From: Candidatus Nezhaarchaeota archaeon
GTDB lineage: Archaea; Thermoproteota; Methanomethylicia; Nezhaarchaeales; WYZ-LMO8
Assembly (NCBI GenBank): GCA_030055465.1
Contig: JASFYF010000001.1
Span: 634,447 to 698,446, forward strand
Reading direction: 5' to 3'
DNA: 64,000 bases
Shown here: positions 17,034-25,097 of the stretch, piece by piece
How positions within the stretch are numbered: position 1 is the stretch's first letter
Layout: each line of letters begins with the position of its first letter
Translations under genes and position numbers: made by a program
The notes under the pieces: generated by a model
What the model saw: only the letters and a program-made list of their open reading frames with translations
Database searches by the model: none
Told to the model about the DNA's origin: nothing

Positions 17034-17535
17034 AGTAATAGATATATTGTCATCAAAGATAAATTTTCCCTCCGAAAATATAACAGTAGCACGAAACCAC
17101 TTCTTTTAGGTTCATGACGGTAAATTAATGAGAGCCATCAGCTTACATTAATTTTAGTCGTTGACAGCGATTTTGAAGGCTACATCAGTTAAAATCCCTA
17201 AGGAATGCCTAGCCAGAATCCGTTATGGAACTCTCCTACAGAAATCATTAACACAAGCCTCGTTGAGATGTAAGCCTAGCGTTAACGCCCTAACCCAAGG
17301 GGGGAAGGTCGAGGCTTAAACCCGAGAAGGCTTCTCCTTTGTCCAATTTCAAATGAATTGAGTATATATTATGTAAGGGCTATGCACGTAAGGTTTAGGC
17401 GGCGCTAGGAGTTGTGGAAAGCCATACTGGCTGTCTCGTAAATAAGACTTGTAAAGGAGCTTCCGCCCTTTTAGTCGGTATCCGTGAGGCAGCGCGCTCC
17501 AAAGCATGGAGAAGCGTGCAGGAGTCATGCAAATG
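17034..17535. other. Gene-free stretch
   Basis: No convincing ORF. There is a TATA-like TATATATTA near 17363 reading plus, a short hairpin GAGAAGGCTTCTC near 17323, and a longer stem (GCGCG-CTCCA with TGGAG-AAG-CGTGC, about 17490-17520) next to the 3' end of tRNA-Ser. These could belong to a small RNA or to tRNA 3' processing; I cannot identify it. Confidence 0.3.
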
Positions 17536-17623
17536 TGGCGCCGGGTGGGGGACTCGAACCCCCGATCCCCAATGGGGAACGGGCTTAGCAAGCCCGCGCC
17601 CTACCGGACTAGGCGAACCCGGC
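17536..17623 (-). tRNA. tRNA-Ser (GCT)
   Basis: On the minus strand the acceptor GCCGGGT pairs with ACCCGGC; the anticodon stem CGGGC/GCCCG encloses TTGCTAA (anticodon GCT). A long variable arm (TTCCCCATTGGGGA) marks a class II tRNA; the T arm is GGGGG-TTCGAGT-CCCCC. Discriminator G and CCA are encoded. This is a substrate of the type 2 SerRS at 13.3 kb. Confidence 0.95.
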
Positions 17624-17915
17624 CTGAATTGGTTGCCGCTCTCCACGATATCTCTTGTAGGTCGAAGATAAGAGGACCTGTAGTTTATTTGAACTTTGTG
17701 CTTTTAACGCTTGCTTCGCAGCATGAGTTAAACGCAAAATTCACGGAGGGATGCACAACGTAAAAGCGCGCCTTAACACACAAGTTTTTGCTGAAGAACC
17801 CCAGTTCACCTGCTTTAACGCTGCAAGCTATAGACTGAAGTTCCAATGTCGAGTGGGGCTCATTTCAATGTCAGAACTAAACTTTTATCCCGCTCTATTG
17901 AAGGATGAGATCTGT

Positions 17916-17991
17916 GCCCCGGTTGCCTAGCGGTTAGGGCGGCGGCCTTGTAAGCCGCAGGTCGCGGGTTCAAATCCCGCCCGGGGCTCCA
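17916..17991 (+). tRNA. tRNA-Thr (TGT)
   Basis: Acceptor GCCCCGG/CCGGGGC, anticodon stem GCGGC/GCCGC with loop CTTGTAA (anticodon TGT), T arm GCGGG-TTCAAAT-CCCGC, discriminator T, CCA encoded. No intron. Confidence 0.95.
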
Positions 17992-18401
17992 GTCCTCCGG
18001 GTCCACATCCCGTCATTCCAAGTTTTTGTAGACAGGGGGTTTACGGCGTTTTCTGTGGGCGACTTCCATGAATTTAACGGGGGGTTTAAGCGATATAGGT
18101 TATTATAGCTGGCTTTCGGGTTAACGGTGGCATGTAGCCACGGTTTCAATCACATCTCCTTTGAAAATGAGTCCATCAGCTTATTAGAGTAAGAGATTGC
18201 GACCTCATAATGTAGATATCAAAATAGTATGGTAACATGACTGAATTTTTCTGCACTCACAATCACGAAAGCACCTAACGTATTTATGGGTACTATTGGA
18301 AGTGCTAGAATTTGACAAGCGTTTATCTTGGTTACTATTGGTCTAAAAATATGAAAAATATGGTGGGTTTTCATTCAGCAATCTTATGTTCTGTTCTTAG
18401 G
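17992..18401. other. Gene-free, AT-rich stretch
   Basis: No ORF, tRNA or clear repeat is visible between tRNA-Thr and the 3' end of mscL. Base composition becomes AT-rich after about 18170. Confidence 0.4.
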
Positions 18402-18791
18402 TTACTCTATTCCCCACTTTCTAGTCATCTTAACTATTAGAAAGATCACGAACGCGACTATTAGGAACGTTATGAGTGCTCCTAGAAAACTACCTATGCG
18501 GAAGGGTCCCAAGGTTATTTGCTCCCAAAGGAGTCCTGGCGTTGCCATTTCGATTATAGGCATTAATAAATCTTTTACAAGCGATTGGACTAATGCGCCT
18601 AAGTAAATACCCATGATAAAGGCTACAGCCATTCCCATAACCTTGTACTTCGATATGAATTCCTTGAATTCCGCAATCAGTCCTCTAGGCGGCGGGGGCG
18701 AGGGGGGCGCTGGTTTTGGAGATAGAAGGTCTCTAATTTCCTTGAGGGTTTTTAGAATTTCCTCATCTCTACTTACATTAGGAGAAGACAT
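18402..18791 (-). CDS. mscL: Large-conductance mechanosensitive channel MscL
   Basis: Homopentameric membrane channel that opens under hypo-osmotic stress. The core FKEFISKYKVMGMAVAFIMGIYLGALVQSLVKDLLMPII gives the amphipathic N-terminal helix and TM1. TM2 is IGSFLGALITFLIVAFVIFLIVKMTRKW. Unlike bacterial MscL, the protein has an N-terminal extension of about 35 residues with a Pro-rich run (PKPAPPSPPPPR), and it lacks the usual C-terminal cytoplasmic helix. It stands alone, upstream of the IS607-type element. Confidence 0.88.
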   Translation of the reverse strand: MSSPNVSRDEEILKTLKEIRDLLSPKPAPPSPPPPRGLIAEFKEFISKYKVMGMAVAFIMGIYLGALVQSLVKDLLMPIIEMATPGLLWEQITLGPFRIGSFLGALITFLIVAFVIFLIVKMTRKWGIE

Positions 18792-19206
18792 GTATCAGCC
18801 ACCAAGTCTTCAAGTAAGAAGACATAGTAGCCCACCATATAAAGCGATTGGTCGACAAGCGCAAAACAACAAATGAGTAAGACGTAGAGGGAGAAAGAAA
18901 GACCACCCATTTTTAATGGATGGCAATGGTCACATCGCGAAAAATAAGTGATGCCAAGAAAATCTTTGAATTCTACCGTTTCTTCCTCTTAAACTCGTTT
19001 ATAGAGACCTAAAAAATTCTAAGGAATTCCTAGGCCACGGGTGAGATGGAGTTGTCGCTGCTCTTGCTAACCTATCTTAGGTTTCCCCATAGGCACCGCA
19101 GTCTCATAGCTTTTTGAATAGGTGCTTAGAGGGGACTGTTTTCTTCTTGATTTTTTGAGTAAATATTTATAAGCTTTATTTTCATTTATATTCATTGTAA
19201 TTAGGG
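18792..19206. other. Intergenic region with left end of IS607-type element
   Basis: No ORF. The last 70 nt before tnpA are strongly AT-rich, with TATA-like TTTATAAGC and TTATATTC, and would hold the tnpA promoter. The exact left boundary cannot be set because IS607 elements lack terminal inverted repeats. Confidence 0.4.
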
Positions 19207-19854
19207 ATGTCCGAGAGGTTGCTGAGACCTAAGGAGGTTTGCAGGAAACTTGGTATCAGTTATTCCACTCTCCATAGGTGGATTGAAGCAGGATATCTCA
19301 AAGCTATTAAAACGGTTGGAGGTAAGTATAGAGTTCCCGAGAGCGAGGTTAGGAGGATACTAGAATCCCGTGCAAGAGAGGTTAGAGCGGTTGTATATGC
19401 TAGGGTTTCATCAAGCGACCAAAAGGAGGATTTAGAGCGTCAGGTCAAGTACCTGTTAGAGTACTGTGCCTCCAAGGGCTACAGGGTAGTCGAGGTCTTA
19501 ACTGATATAGCATCTGGGCTGAAAACGGATAGGAAAGGGTTGAGGAAGCTATTCGAGTTAGTGATCTCCAGGCAGGCAGAGGTTGTGGTTATAACCTATC
19601 GAGATAGGCTTACAATGTTTGGCTTCGAGTACCTAGAGTACTTCATCAATCAGCACGGAGCCAAGATAGAGGTGGTCTTCGGAGAGGTGCCCAAGGATGC
19701 CTATCAAGAGCTCGTAGGAGACTTACTGGAAATCGTCACCTCTTTTGCAGGCAAGATGTATGGATTGAGAGGCCATAGAAAGAAGAGGCTGGTGGAAGGA
19801 TTCAAAAAGCTCGTAGAGGAGGTTGAGAAGAGTGGAGAAAGTGATGATAAATAG
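19207..19854 (+). CDS. tnpA: IS607 transposase TnpA (serine recombinase)
   Basis: A 215-aa recombinase with an N-terminal MerR-type helix-turn-helix (LLRPKEVCRKLGISYSTLHRWIEAGYL) and a serine-resolvase catalytic domain beginning VVYARVSSSDQKEDLERQ, where the Ser after ARVS is the nucleophile. Later resolvase elements are seen in DIASGLKTDRKGLRKL and VVVITYRDRLTMFGFEYLE. The frame is intact, so the protein could still be active. Its last codons overlap the tnpB start. Confidence 0.93.
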   Translation: MSERLLRPKEVCRKLGISYSTLHRWIEAGYLKAIKTVGGKYRVPESEVRRILESRAREVRAVVYARVSSSDQKEDLERQVKYLLEYCASKGYRVVEVLTDIASGLKTDRKGLRKLFELVISRQAEVVVITYRDRLTMFGFEYLEYFINQHGAKIEVVFGEVPKDAYQELVGDLLEIVTSFAGKMYGLRGHRKKRLVEGFKKLVEEVEKSGESDDK

Positions 19855-21121
19855 AACTGTCATCGTTAAATCCGAGAGATTGCTGAGGAAGGTGTTTAGG
19901 GTCTTCGTGGAGCTTGAGGGTATTTACAGGAATGTGGTGGAACAGCTAACGCTGTACGCTGTTGGGAATAATATCGGGTCTTTCACCAAGCTCAAAGCAT
20001 TGAAGTACAGGGAGCTGAGAAGCCTTATACCCTCAGTTACCATCGCGCTACGCCTATACGGCATGTCAGGACGCATCCACCAGAGCTAAGAACATCCTCA
20101 AATTGAGAAAGAGAGGTTTAGCTAACAAAGAGCGTCCAGAGGTTAAAAGCGTCTCCATCTGGTTAGACGACCACCTCTGGAGAATTGATGGGCTAACACA
20201 GGTTAAGATAGCTACTCATAAGGAGTGGATTACTGTTGCTGTTGAACCTCATAAGCAGTTCTGGAGGTATGTTAACAGTGGATGGAGGGTCGCCGGCGAA
20301 GCAAAGATCAAGCTTGATAGAAGTGAGAGAAGGCTCATCCTCTACATCACCTTCAAGAAAGAGGTTGAACAGCACAAATCGAAGGGATTTATATCCATTG
20401 ACGTAAATGAGAACAGCGTAGCCGTGATGGTAGATGGGAGAGTACCTTTTTGATACAGGTATGGAGAGGCTCGTCCTAGGCTACTACCGTAGGAAAAAGT
20501 TCAGAAAAAGTACGATAAGCTCTATGGTGTTAAGTTCAGGGCTAAGAGGAAGGTGTTGGAAAAGCTCAATGAGAGAAAAAGAAGGACGATACTAGATGGA
20601 AAGTTGCAAACCGGATTGCGAGATAAGCCGCTAAACATGGCCTACGACATACTCTTAGAGAGGTTGGGTAGGCAACTAGCTAAGAACATGGTTAACAAGG
20701 TTAAGGATGGGCAGCTCAGGCACAGGATATACCAAGCCTCCTTCAGATGAGTTCAGAGAGCCATAGAGGAGAAGGCTAGGGAGCACGGTGTGCCAGTAGC
20801 GTGCGTAGACCCTAGGGGCACCCTCCAAGACGTACCTGCTACATGGAGCAGAGATGCTCTACTCTTCGAGGATAGGAGTATGCAGCATTGGCGGAGAGAG
20901 GTGGCATAGGGATGCCGTTGCATGCTGGAACCTTCTCCTAAGAGTCCTAGGCGGTGATGGGAGCAACGGTTCAAGCCGCTCGGGGCTAGACCTAGAGGGG
21001 AGCCTCATGCCGTTAGGCTCGACAAGCCATCCATGACCCCACGCTTATACCCAAGCCCACGTGGGCGAGGTGGAAGTCCCTAGATACGAATAAACATCAA
21101 ATATCAAAAATGAATATCTAG
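19844..21121 (+). pseudogene. tnpB: TnpB (RNA-guided nuclease family), disrupted
   Basis: Fragments in all three frames line up as one IS607-type TnpB. MINRTVIVKSERLLRKVFRVF opens the gene in frame 2. A shift near 20060-20100 leads to RKRGLANKERPEVKSVSIWL and a RuvC-like GFISIDVNENSVAVMV. Another shift follows near 20450. An in-frame TGA at about 20748 separates YQASFR from VQRAIEEKAREHGVPVACVDPRG. A further shift gives the zinc-finger remnant and RWHRDAVACWNLLLR. The tail HDPTLIPKPTWARWKSLD ends at TAG 21121. One zinc-finger Cys appears replaced (KTYLLHG). The gene cannot make a functional nuclease. Confidence 0.88.
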
Positions 21122-21782
21122 GGTCAAACGGCCAATCATCAGAGACAACAAATGCCCTCCTCTGTTCTTTTAATAAAAATTTCAGGGACGTTAATGATGC
21201 TTCGGGATCAAATCTCCATAGTAATTCCTTGAATTGTTTTCCTTCGCCAAGGAGATTACCTAGGTTGTACGAGTTGATGGTGTCAATAAGCTTTAATTCA
21301 GTAGCTGCGATCAAACCGGTTAAACTTGATGTCTAAGGTGCCTCCTCTTTGGTTGCCTTCATTACTCGCTCTTAGAAGTCCCTTAACTACGACTTGGTCG
21401 GGCTCTCCTTATGCTCCACTAATTTCGTAAGTCTCTCAGACCTCTAAACCATTGGCGCATGTCTTTGGGAACTCCTTGAGGACAAATAAAGCCTTCACAA
21501 CGCGTGGTTGTTTATAAAGCGTCGTAAACAAACATCTCTTTAGTTTTTACCATGTCTTTATGGTTTCGGGAGTCTCCCTGGCTAGGGTGGTTGTTGACCT
21601 CCACGTCATTTACGTTTAGTTGAGGTGCGCGTTCGCATCATCATATTTTCGGAGCCGGCCGCTGACGCCTGCGTGAAGCGACTTTTTTCAATGGGCCAAA
21701 GTCAAAATCCCGACGGCCTCGAACATGACTGTCGTCGAAGCAATAGGTCGACGAGAAAAGAGTGGCTGGTGATGCGCAAAGG
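21122..21782. other. Gene-poor stretch after the IS element
   Basis: The minus ORF at 21045-21314 overlaps the tnpB tail for its last 25 codons. Its first 60 residues (TELKLIDTINSYNLGNLLGEG) look somewhat protein-like and might be a gene truncated by the element, but no family is recognised. The remainder to 21782 shows nothing I can support. Confidence 0.35.
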
Positions 21783-22868
21783 CTACGTTCTACCCCTTGA
21801 AATAACCCTCAAAGTTTCATTATCTAGAAATGACCCACCCACCTCACTGCCGTAAAAGTCCCTAAAGAACTCGGCTGCCCTCTCCTTCTTTCTTTTATCT
21901 GTTTTATATACCTCATGGATGACGCGCTCTTCAGCTTGCTTAGTTTCGAGCGCGTCGGCTACCTCGTTGAATAGTTTTTCGCCGCGCTCGTTCATTACGA
22001 GCACAGTGTTCCATCCGTTAAGCGCACCTCTTGATCCCACGTTGATGTCCGAGAAGCTTGAGAGGAATTCGGGACATTGATGGCATGAAGGTCTCACAAG
22101 CTTCTCGTAAGTTGACAACGGTATCTCGTAAACCTTGTTGTCAACGTCGTGTAGAAGGAGCTTGCCCTTTATGTCCATCTTGACTATTCTGTCCGCGTTA
22201 ATTCCCCTTTGCATCATCAACTTCATAGTCATTGACTCGTAGTCCACGTTGTGGCTGCAGAGCAACCCAAGCTTGTACGTGACCTTGTGAGTCATGCCTA
22301 CCCCAAGCTCTGCAAGCCTTTCAACAGCCCTAATCTGGCATGGAAGTCCCACAATCATGATTCTCTCCGCGTCGGCGTCTCTGCCCAACTTCAAAAGCGA
22401 TGGTATGTAGAAGTACTTCGACTTAGCGCATTCCAGCGCATCGCGTGGCGTCAGTGCCAAGGTCGGCTTCGGAGTCCATCTACCCATGGTTCCGGCGAGG
22501 ATGGCTGCATCTATAATTTTTTTCTCTAATGCGCTTACAACCATCGATGTTATGGTCCCGCCGTCCTGAGCGATTGATGATATTCTTTCGTCCTTGCTCC
22601 TTGCATGCAAGACGCTCACAGGCTTGGCTGCCACTCGGTAAAGGTCAGGCCTTACCCATAACATAGCCTGAGGGCAGACTATAAGGCAGCGCGAGCAGTT
22701 CACGCAAAGCTTATCTTCCAAGAAGACTTGGCTAGGCCTTCCAAAATCAAAATACGCTGCACCCCACGAGCAGGCAGCAATGCACGAGCCGCATAGAGAG
22801 CAAAGCCCCACTTCAAGTAGGTAGCGAACGCTTGTTAAAGGCGTTTCCTTTGGCTTCCACAAAACCAT
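21783..22868 (-). CDS. FrhB/FdhB-family F420-reducing hydrogenase/dehydrogenase beta-subunit-like protein
   Basis: A 361-aa iron-sulfur flavoprotein. An N-terminal ferredoxin domain has CSLCGSCIAAC and CVNCSRCLIVCP. The FrhB-type domain follows with AQDGGTITSMVVSALEKKIIDAAILAG, IVGLPCQIRAVERL and the later Cys pair in CHQCPEF. Family members pass electrons between F420H2 or ferredoxin and partner enzymes (F420-hydrogenase, formate dehydrogenase, F420H2 dehydrogenase, sulfite reductase). It stands alone, so the partner is unknown. It is one of few hints of F420 or hydrogen metabolism here, with HypE and HypF. Confidence 0.85.
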   Translation of the reverse strand: MVLWKPKETPLTSVRYLLEVGLCSLCGSCIAACSWGAAYFDFGRPSQVFLEDKLCVNCSRCLIVCPQAMLWVRPDLYRVAAKPVSVLHARSKDERISSIAQDGGTITSMVVSALEKKIIDAAILAGTMGRWTPKPTLALTPRDALECAKSKYFYIPSLLKLGRDADAERIMIVGLPCQIRAVERLAELGVGMTHKVTYKLGLLCSHNVDYESMTMKLMMQRGINADRIVKMDIKGKLLLHDVDNKVYEIPLSTYEKLVRPSCHQCPEFLSSFSDINVGSRGALNGWNTVLVMNERGEKLFNEVADALETKQAEERVIHEVYKTDKRKKERAAEFFRDFYGSEVGGSFLDNETLRVISRGRT

Positions 22869-23230
22869 AAACCACGCATCCCTTGCGTTACTCCGCTTTC
22901 AGCGTTTAGATAAATAGACGTCGTGTGCTTAACTTTTACTGTGAAGGGGATGCTAAATCGGTTTTATAATCCTTAAAGCCCTACTTGGTGCAAAAACCTA
23001 AGTCGAGCCTTGAATAATCGCGTGAAACCCATAAAAGGTTACGGCAACTTTGGGTCCTAAACCATGTGAATCCAGCTCAAATGAGAGCGCCACGGCCTTC
23101 GCGTCTTTGACAATGGAGAAAGCTGCGCTAATTGCCCTTTCGCTTTGGAGGCTCCACGGTATGGCTTGTCCATGAGAAAGCTGGCGGACGATGCGTTTAT
23201 AAGCTTAAAAGCAGCTCACGCTGTTAGCGT
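22869..23230. other. Divergent intergenic region
   Basis: It lies between the FrhB-like gene and the DUF488 gene. A TATA-like TTTATAAGC at 23196-23204 fits the DUF488 start 27 nt downstream. A minus-strand reading frame at 22998-23193 gives a protein-like sequence (SLQSERAISAAFSIVKDAKA) but has no start codon or ribosome-binding site, so it is not called. Confidence 0.4.
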
Positions 23231-23653
23231 ATGATCCTAGTGTACGATGTCGGTTACGGGCGTTTCAAGTCAGTTAGCGAATTCCTAGGTTCGCTGTTGT
23301 CTCGGAATGTAAGCGTGGTGGTAGACGTTAGGGCTTTCCCAAGATCAAAGATCCAAGGTTTTTGCAAAGGAGATTTAGAGCGGGCTCTCAAGGAAAGCGG
23401 GTTGGAGTATTTGTGGATGGGAAGAGAGCTGGGTGGTTTCAGGAAGATAACGTACAGCGAATATGCAAACAGCGAGGAGTTCGAATCCAGCTTGAAAAGG
23501 CTGATAGAATTAGCTAAGGTGAAGAGGACCTGCATAATGTGCCTCGAGAAGAGAAGGGATGGCTGTCATAGAAGATTTATTGTGGCTCGGCTGGAGGAGA
23601 GGGGGTTTAGGGTTGAGGACCTAGTTGACGGGGGCATCAAGAAACATGCATAG
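23231..23653 (+). CDS. DUF488 family protein
   Basis: A 140-aa protein of the DUF488 family. The N-terminal LVYDVGYGRFKSVSEFLGSL is followed by VVDVRAFPRSKIQGF, the motif YLWMGRELGGF, and the C-terminal CLEKRRDGCHRRFIVARL, whose Cys...CHRR signature is the most conserved part of the family. Function is not established; the Cys-His-Arg cluster suggests nucleic-acid or metal chemistry. The ATG is within about 30 nt of a TATA box, so the mRNA is probably leaderless. It overlaps the DNA methyltransferase gene by 8 nt, which implies coupled expression. Confidence 0.85.
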   Translation: MILVYDVGYGRFKSVSEFLGSLLSRNVSVVVDVRAFPRSKIQGFCKGDLERALKESGLEYLWMGRELGGFRKITYSEYANSEEFESSLKRLIELAKVKRTCIMCLEKRRDGCHRRFIVARLEERGFRVEDLVDGGIKKHA

Positions 23654-24605
23654 GGTGTTGGACCTCTTCTGTGGCGCTGGGGGCTTTTCGTTAGGGTTCC
23701 TCCTTGAGGGATTTAAGGTACTCATGGGTGTAGATGTTGATCCTCTCGTTGCCGAAACCTACGAAGAAAACCTCAAAGTCGAGGTCTTATGCGACGACAT
23801 ACGAGGTCTCCACTCATTAGACCTGAGGCGCCTGTTAGGCGATGTGGATGTGGTGTTGGCCAGTCCACCCTGCGAGCCCTTCACAGGGGCCAACCCTAAA
23901 AGGGAAAAGGAGGTGATGGATAGACTATACGTAGATGAGGTTGGCAGATTATTCCTACATGCTGTCAGGATTATAGGGGATCTCAAGCCCAAGCTCTTTG
24001 TGATCGAAAACGTCCCCTCGATATTGGAGGGGAGTTTAAGGTTTCATATAAAGGAGGAGCTAATGCGGGTTGGCTACGAAAAAATCCACTTTAACGTCCT
24101 ATACGCGGAGGACCACGAAACCCCTTCGCGAAGAAAAAGGGTTTTCATGTCAAACTTCAAGCTTACACCTCAACCCTCTTCTAAGTTGATTGTGGTAGAG
24201 GAGGCGCTGAAGGATCTTCCAGACCCATCCGAAGATAACTCCATGCCAAACCACTCAATTAAGCCCCTACCTTCCTGGAAGCTCAAGAAAGTTGCCAAGT
24301 TAAGGTGGGGGGAAAACTTAGTGTTATACAAGGGGGCTGGAAGGAGGGCTTTACCGAACTGGGTTAGGCTTCACCCCTTAAAGGTTGCTCCCACGGTCCT
24401 CGGAGGATCCAGGTTCATACACCCCTACGATAACAGGCTTCTAACGGTTAGGGAGCAGGCAAGACTTATGGGCTTCCCAGACTCCTTCATCTTCAGAGGA
24501 GGCGTAGATGCACAATACAATATGATAGGGGAGGCGGTGCCCCCAACCCTCTCGAGAGCCATCGCTAAAGAGGCCCTCAGATTATTAAGGGAGTGCCCTG
24601 CCTGA
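23646..24605 (+). CDS. dcm: DNA (cytosine-5) methyltransferase
   Basis: A 319-aa C5-cytosine methyltransferase. Motif I is VLDLFCGAGGFSLGFLLEGF, motif IV carries the catalytic ASPPCEPFTG, motif VI is VIENVPSIL, motif VIII is SRRKRVF, and motif X is MIGEAVPPTLSRAIA. The target-recognition region between VIII and IX is short (about 90 residues). No restriction endonuclease gene is adjacent, so it may be solitary or work with the overlapping DUF488 gene. The ATG at 23646 starts MHRVLDLF; the track start lies 7 codons earlier. Confidence 0.93.
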   Translation: MHRVLDLFCGAGGFSLGFLLEGFKVLMGVDVDPLVAETYEENLKVEVLCDDIRGLHSLDLRRLLGDVDVVLASPPCEPFTGANPKREKEVMDRLYVDEVGRLFLHAVRIIGDLKPKLFVIENVPSILEGSLRFHIKEELMRVGYEKIHFNVLYAEDHETPSRRKRVFMSNFKLTPQPSSKLIVVEEALKDLPDPSEDNSMPNHSIKPLPSWKLKKVAKLRWGENLVLYKGAGRRALPNWVRLHPLKVAPTVLGGSRFIHPYDNRLLTVREQARLMGFPDSFIFRGGVDAQYNMIGEAVPPTLSRAIAKEALRLLRECPA

Positions 24606-24620
24606 ATATAAGCGGTCGAA

Positions 24621-25097
24621 ATGAAGGAAGTGATCCCAGTAATTCATAACGTCTTCAGCGTTGAAGTAGTGAAGCAATTCGCCAAGTTATCCTACGGCCT
24701 TGGCTTCAATACGATTGTTATAAGTAAACCAACTGGAGCTGCCGCGCAGGCAGGAGTTCCGGAAGCTCAGAGGTTGGCCCTAAAGAGGGGTAGAGCCCTT
24801 GTAGTTCTGGGCGGCATCGAAGACCTGATGGACCTCCTCAAGCCTTCCACGTTGTTGATGGTTACGGCCAGAAAATACGCTAGGGAGGAATTCGACGCCA
24901 AGAAATTACTGAACGAGCTTGAAAAGGGAAGTGCAGCGATAGTTTTCGGGGGCAGTGAGCCCGGATTATCGGCTAGAGAGATCGAGGCGGGGCTTCCAGT
25001 ACACATAGGCATCGACGAGGACTTAGGACCGTTGGGCTTCGCTGCCGTAGTTTTATACAAGGTGTTTGAGGAGTTTGGAAGGGGGCGAGCTCGATGA
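24621..25097 (+). CDS. DUF2122-like protein (alpha/beta-knot type, annotated elsewhere as RecB-family nuclease)
   Basis: A 158-aa archaeal protein. The order of elements, VIPVIHNVFSVEVVKQFAKLSYGLGF, IVISKPTGAAAQAGVPEAQRLALKRG, LVVLGGIEDLMDLLKPS and VFGGSEPGLSAREIEAGLPVHIG, resembles the archaeal DUF2122 family and, in its glycine-rich C-terminal part, SPOUT-type methyltransferases. No nuclease motif is visible. It overlaps the aspartokinase gene by 4 nt (ATGA). I am fairly sure that it is a conserved archaeal family, less sure of the name. Confidence 0.6.
   Translation: MKEVIPVIHNVFSVEVVKQFAKLSYGLGFNTIVISKPTGAAAQAGVPEAQRLALKRGRALVVLGGIEDLMDLLKPSTLLMVTARKYAREEFDAKKLLNELEKGSAAIVFGGSEPGLSAREIEAGLPVHIGIDEDLGPLGFAAVVLYKVFEEFGRGRAR

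Larger units (their letters stand above)
19140..21128 (+). mobile_element. IS607-family insertion sequence (tnpA intact, tnpB decayed)
   Basis: The two-gene order, a MerR-like/serine recombinase tnpA overlapping a tnpB, is diagnostic of IS607. Boundaries are approximate: the left end is placed in the AT-rich leader of tnpA, and the right end just after the reconstructed tnpB stop, where GGGTCAA occurs. A 12-nt palindrome GCCCACGTGGGC (21055-21066) lies in the last part of tnpB, the region that yields the guide (omega) RNA in active elements. Confidence 0.7.

Noticed and set aside
17349-17763. ORFs across tRNA-Ser (17349-17591, 17395-17646, 17414-17671, 17506-17763)
   Set aside because: They run over the tRNA gene and lack protein-like composition.
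21045-21314. 89-aa minus ORF
   Set aside because: Its last 25 codons overlap the reconstructed tnpB tail; no family recognised.
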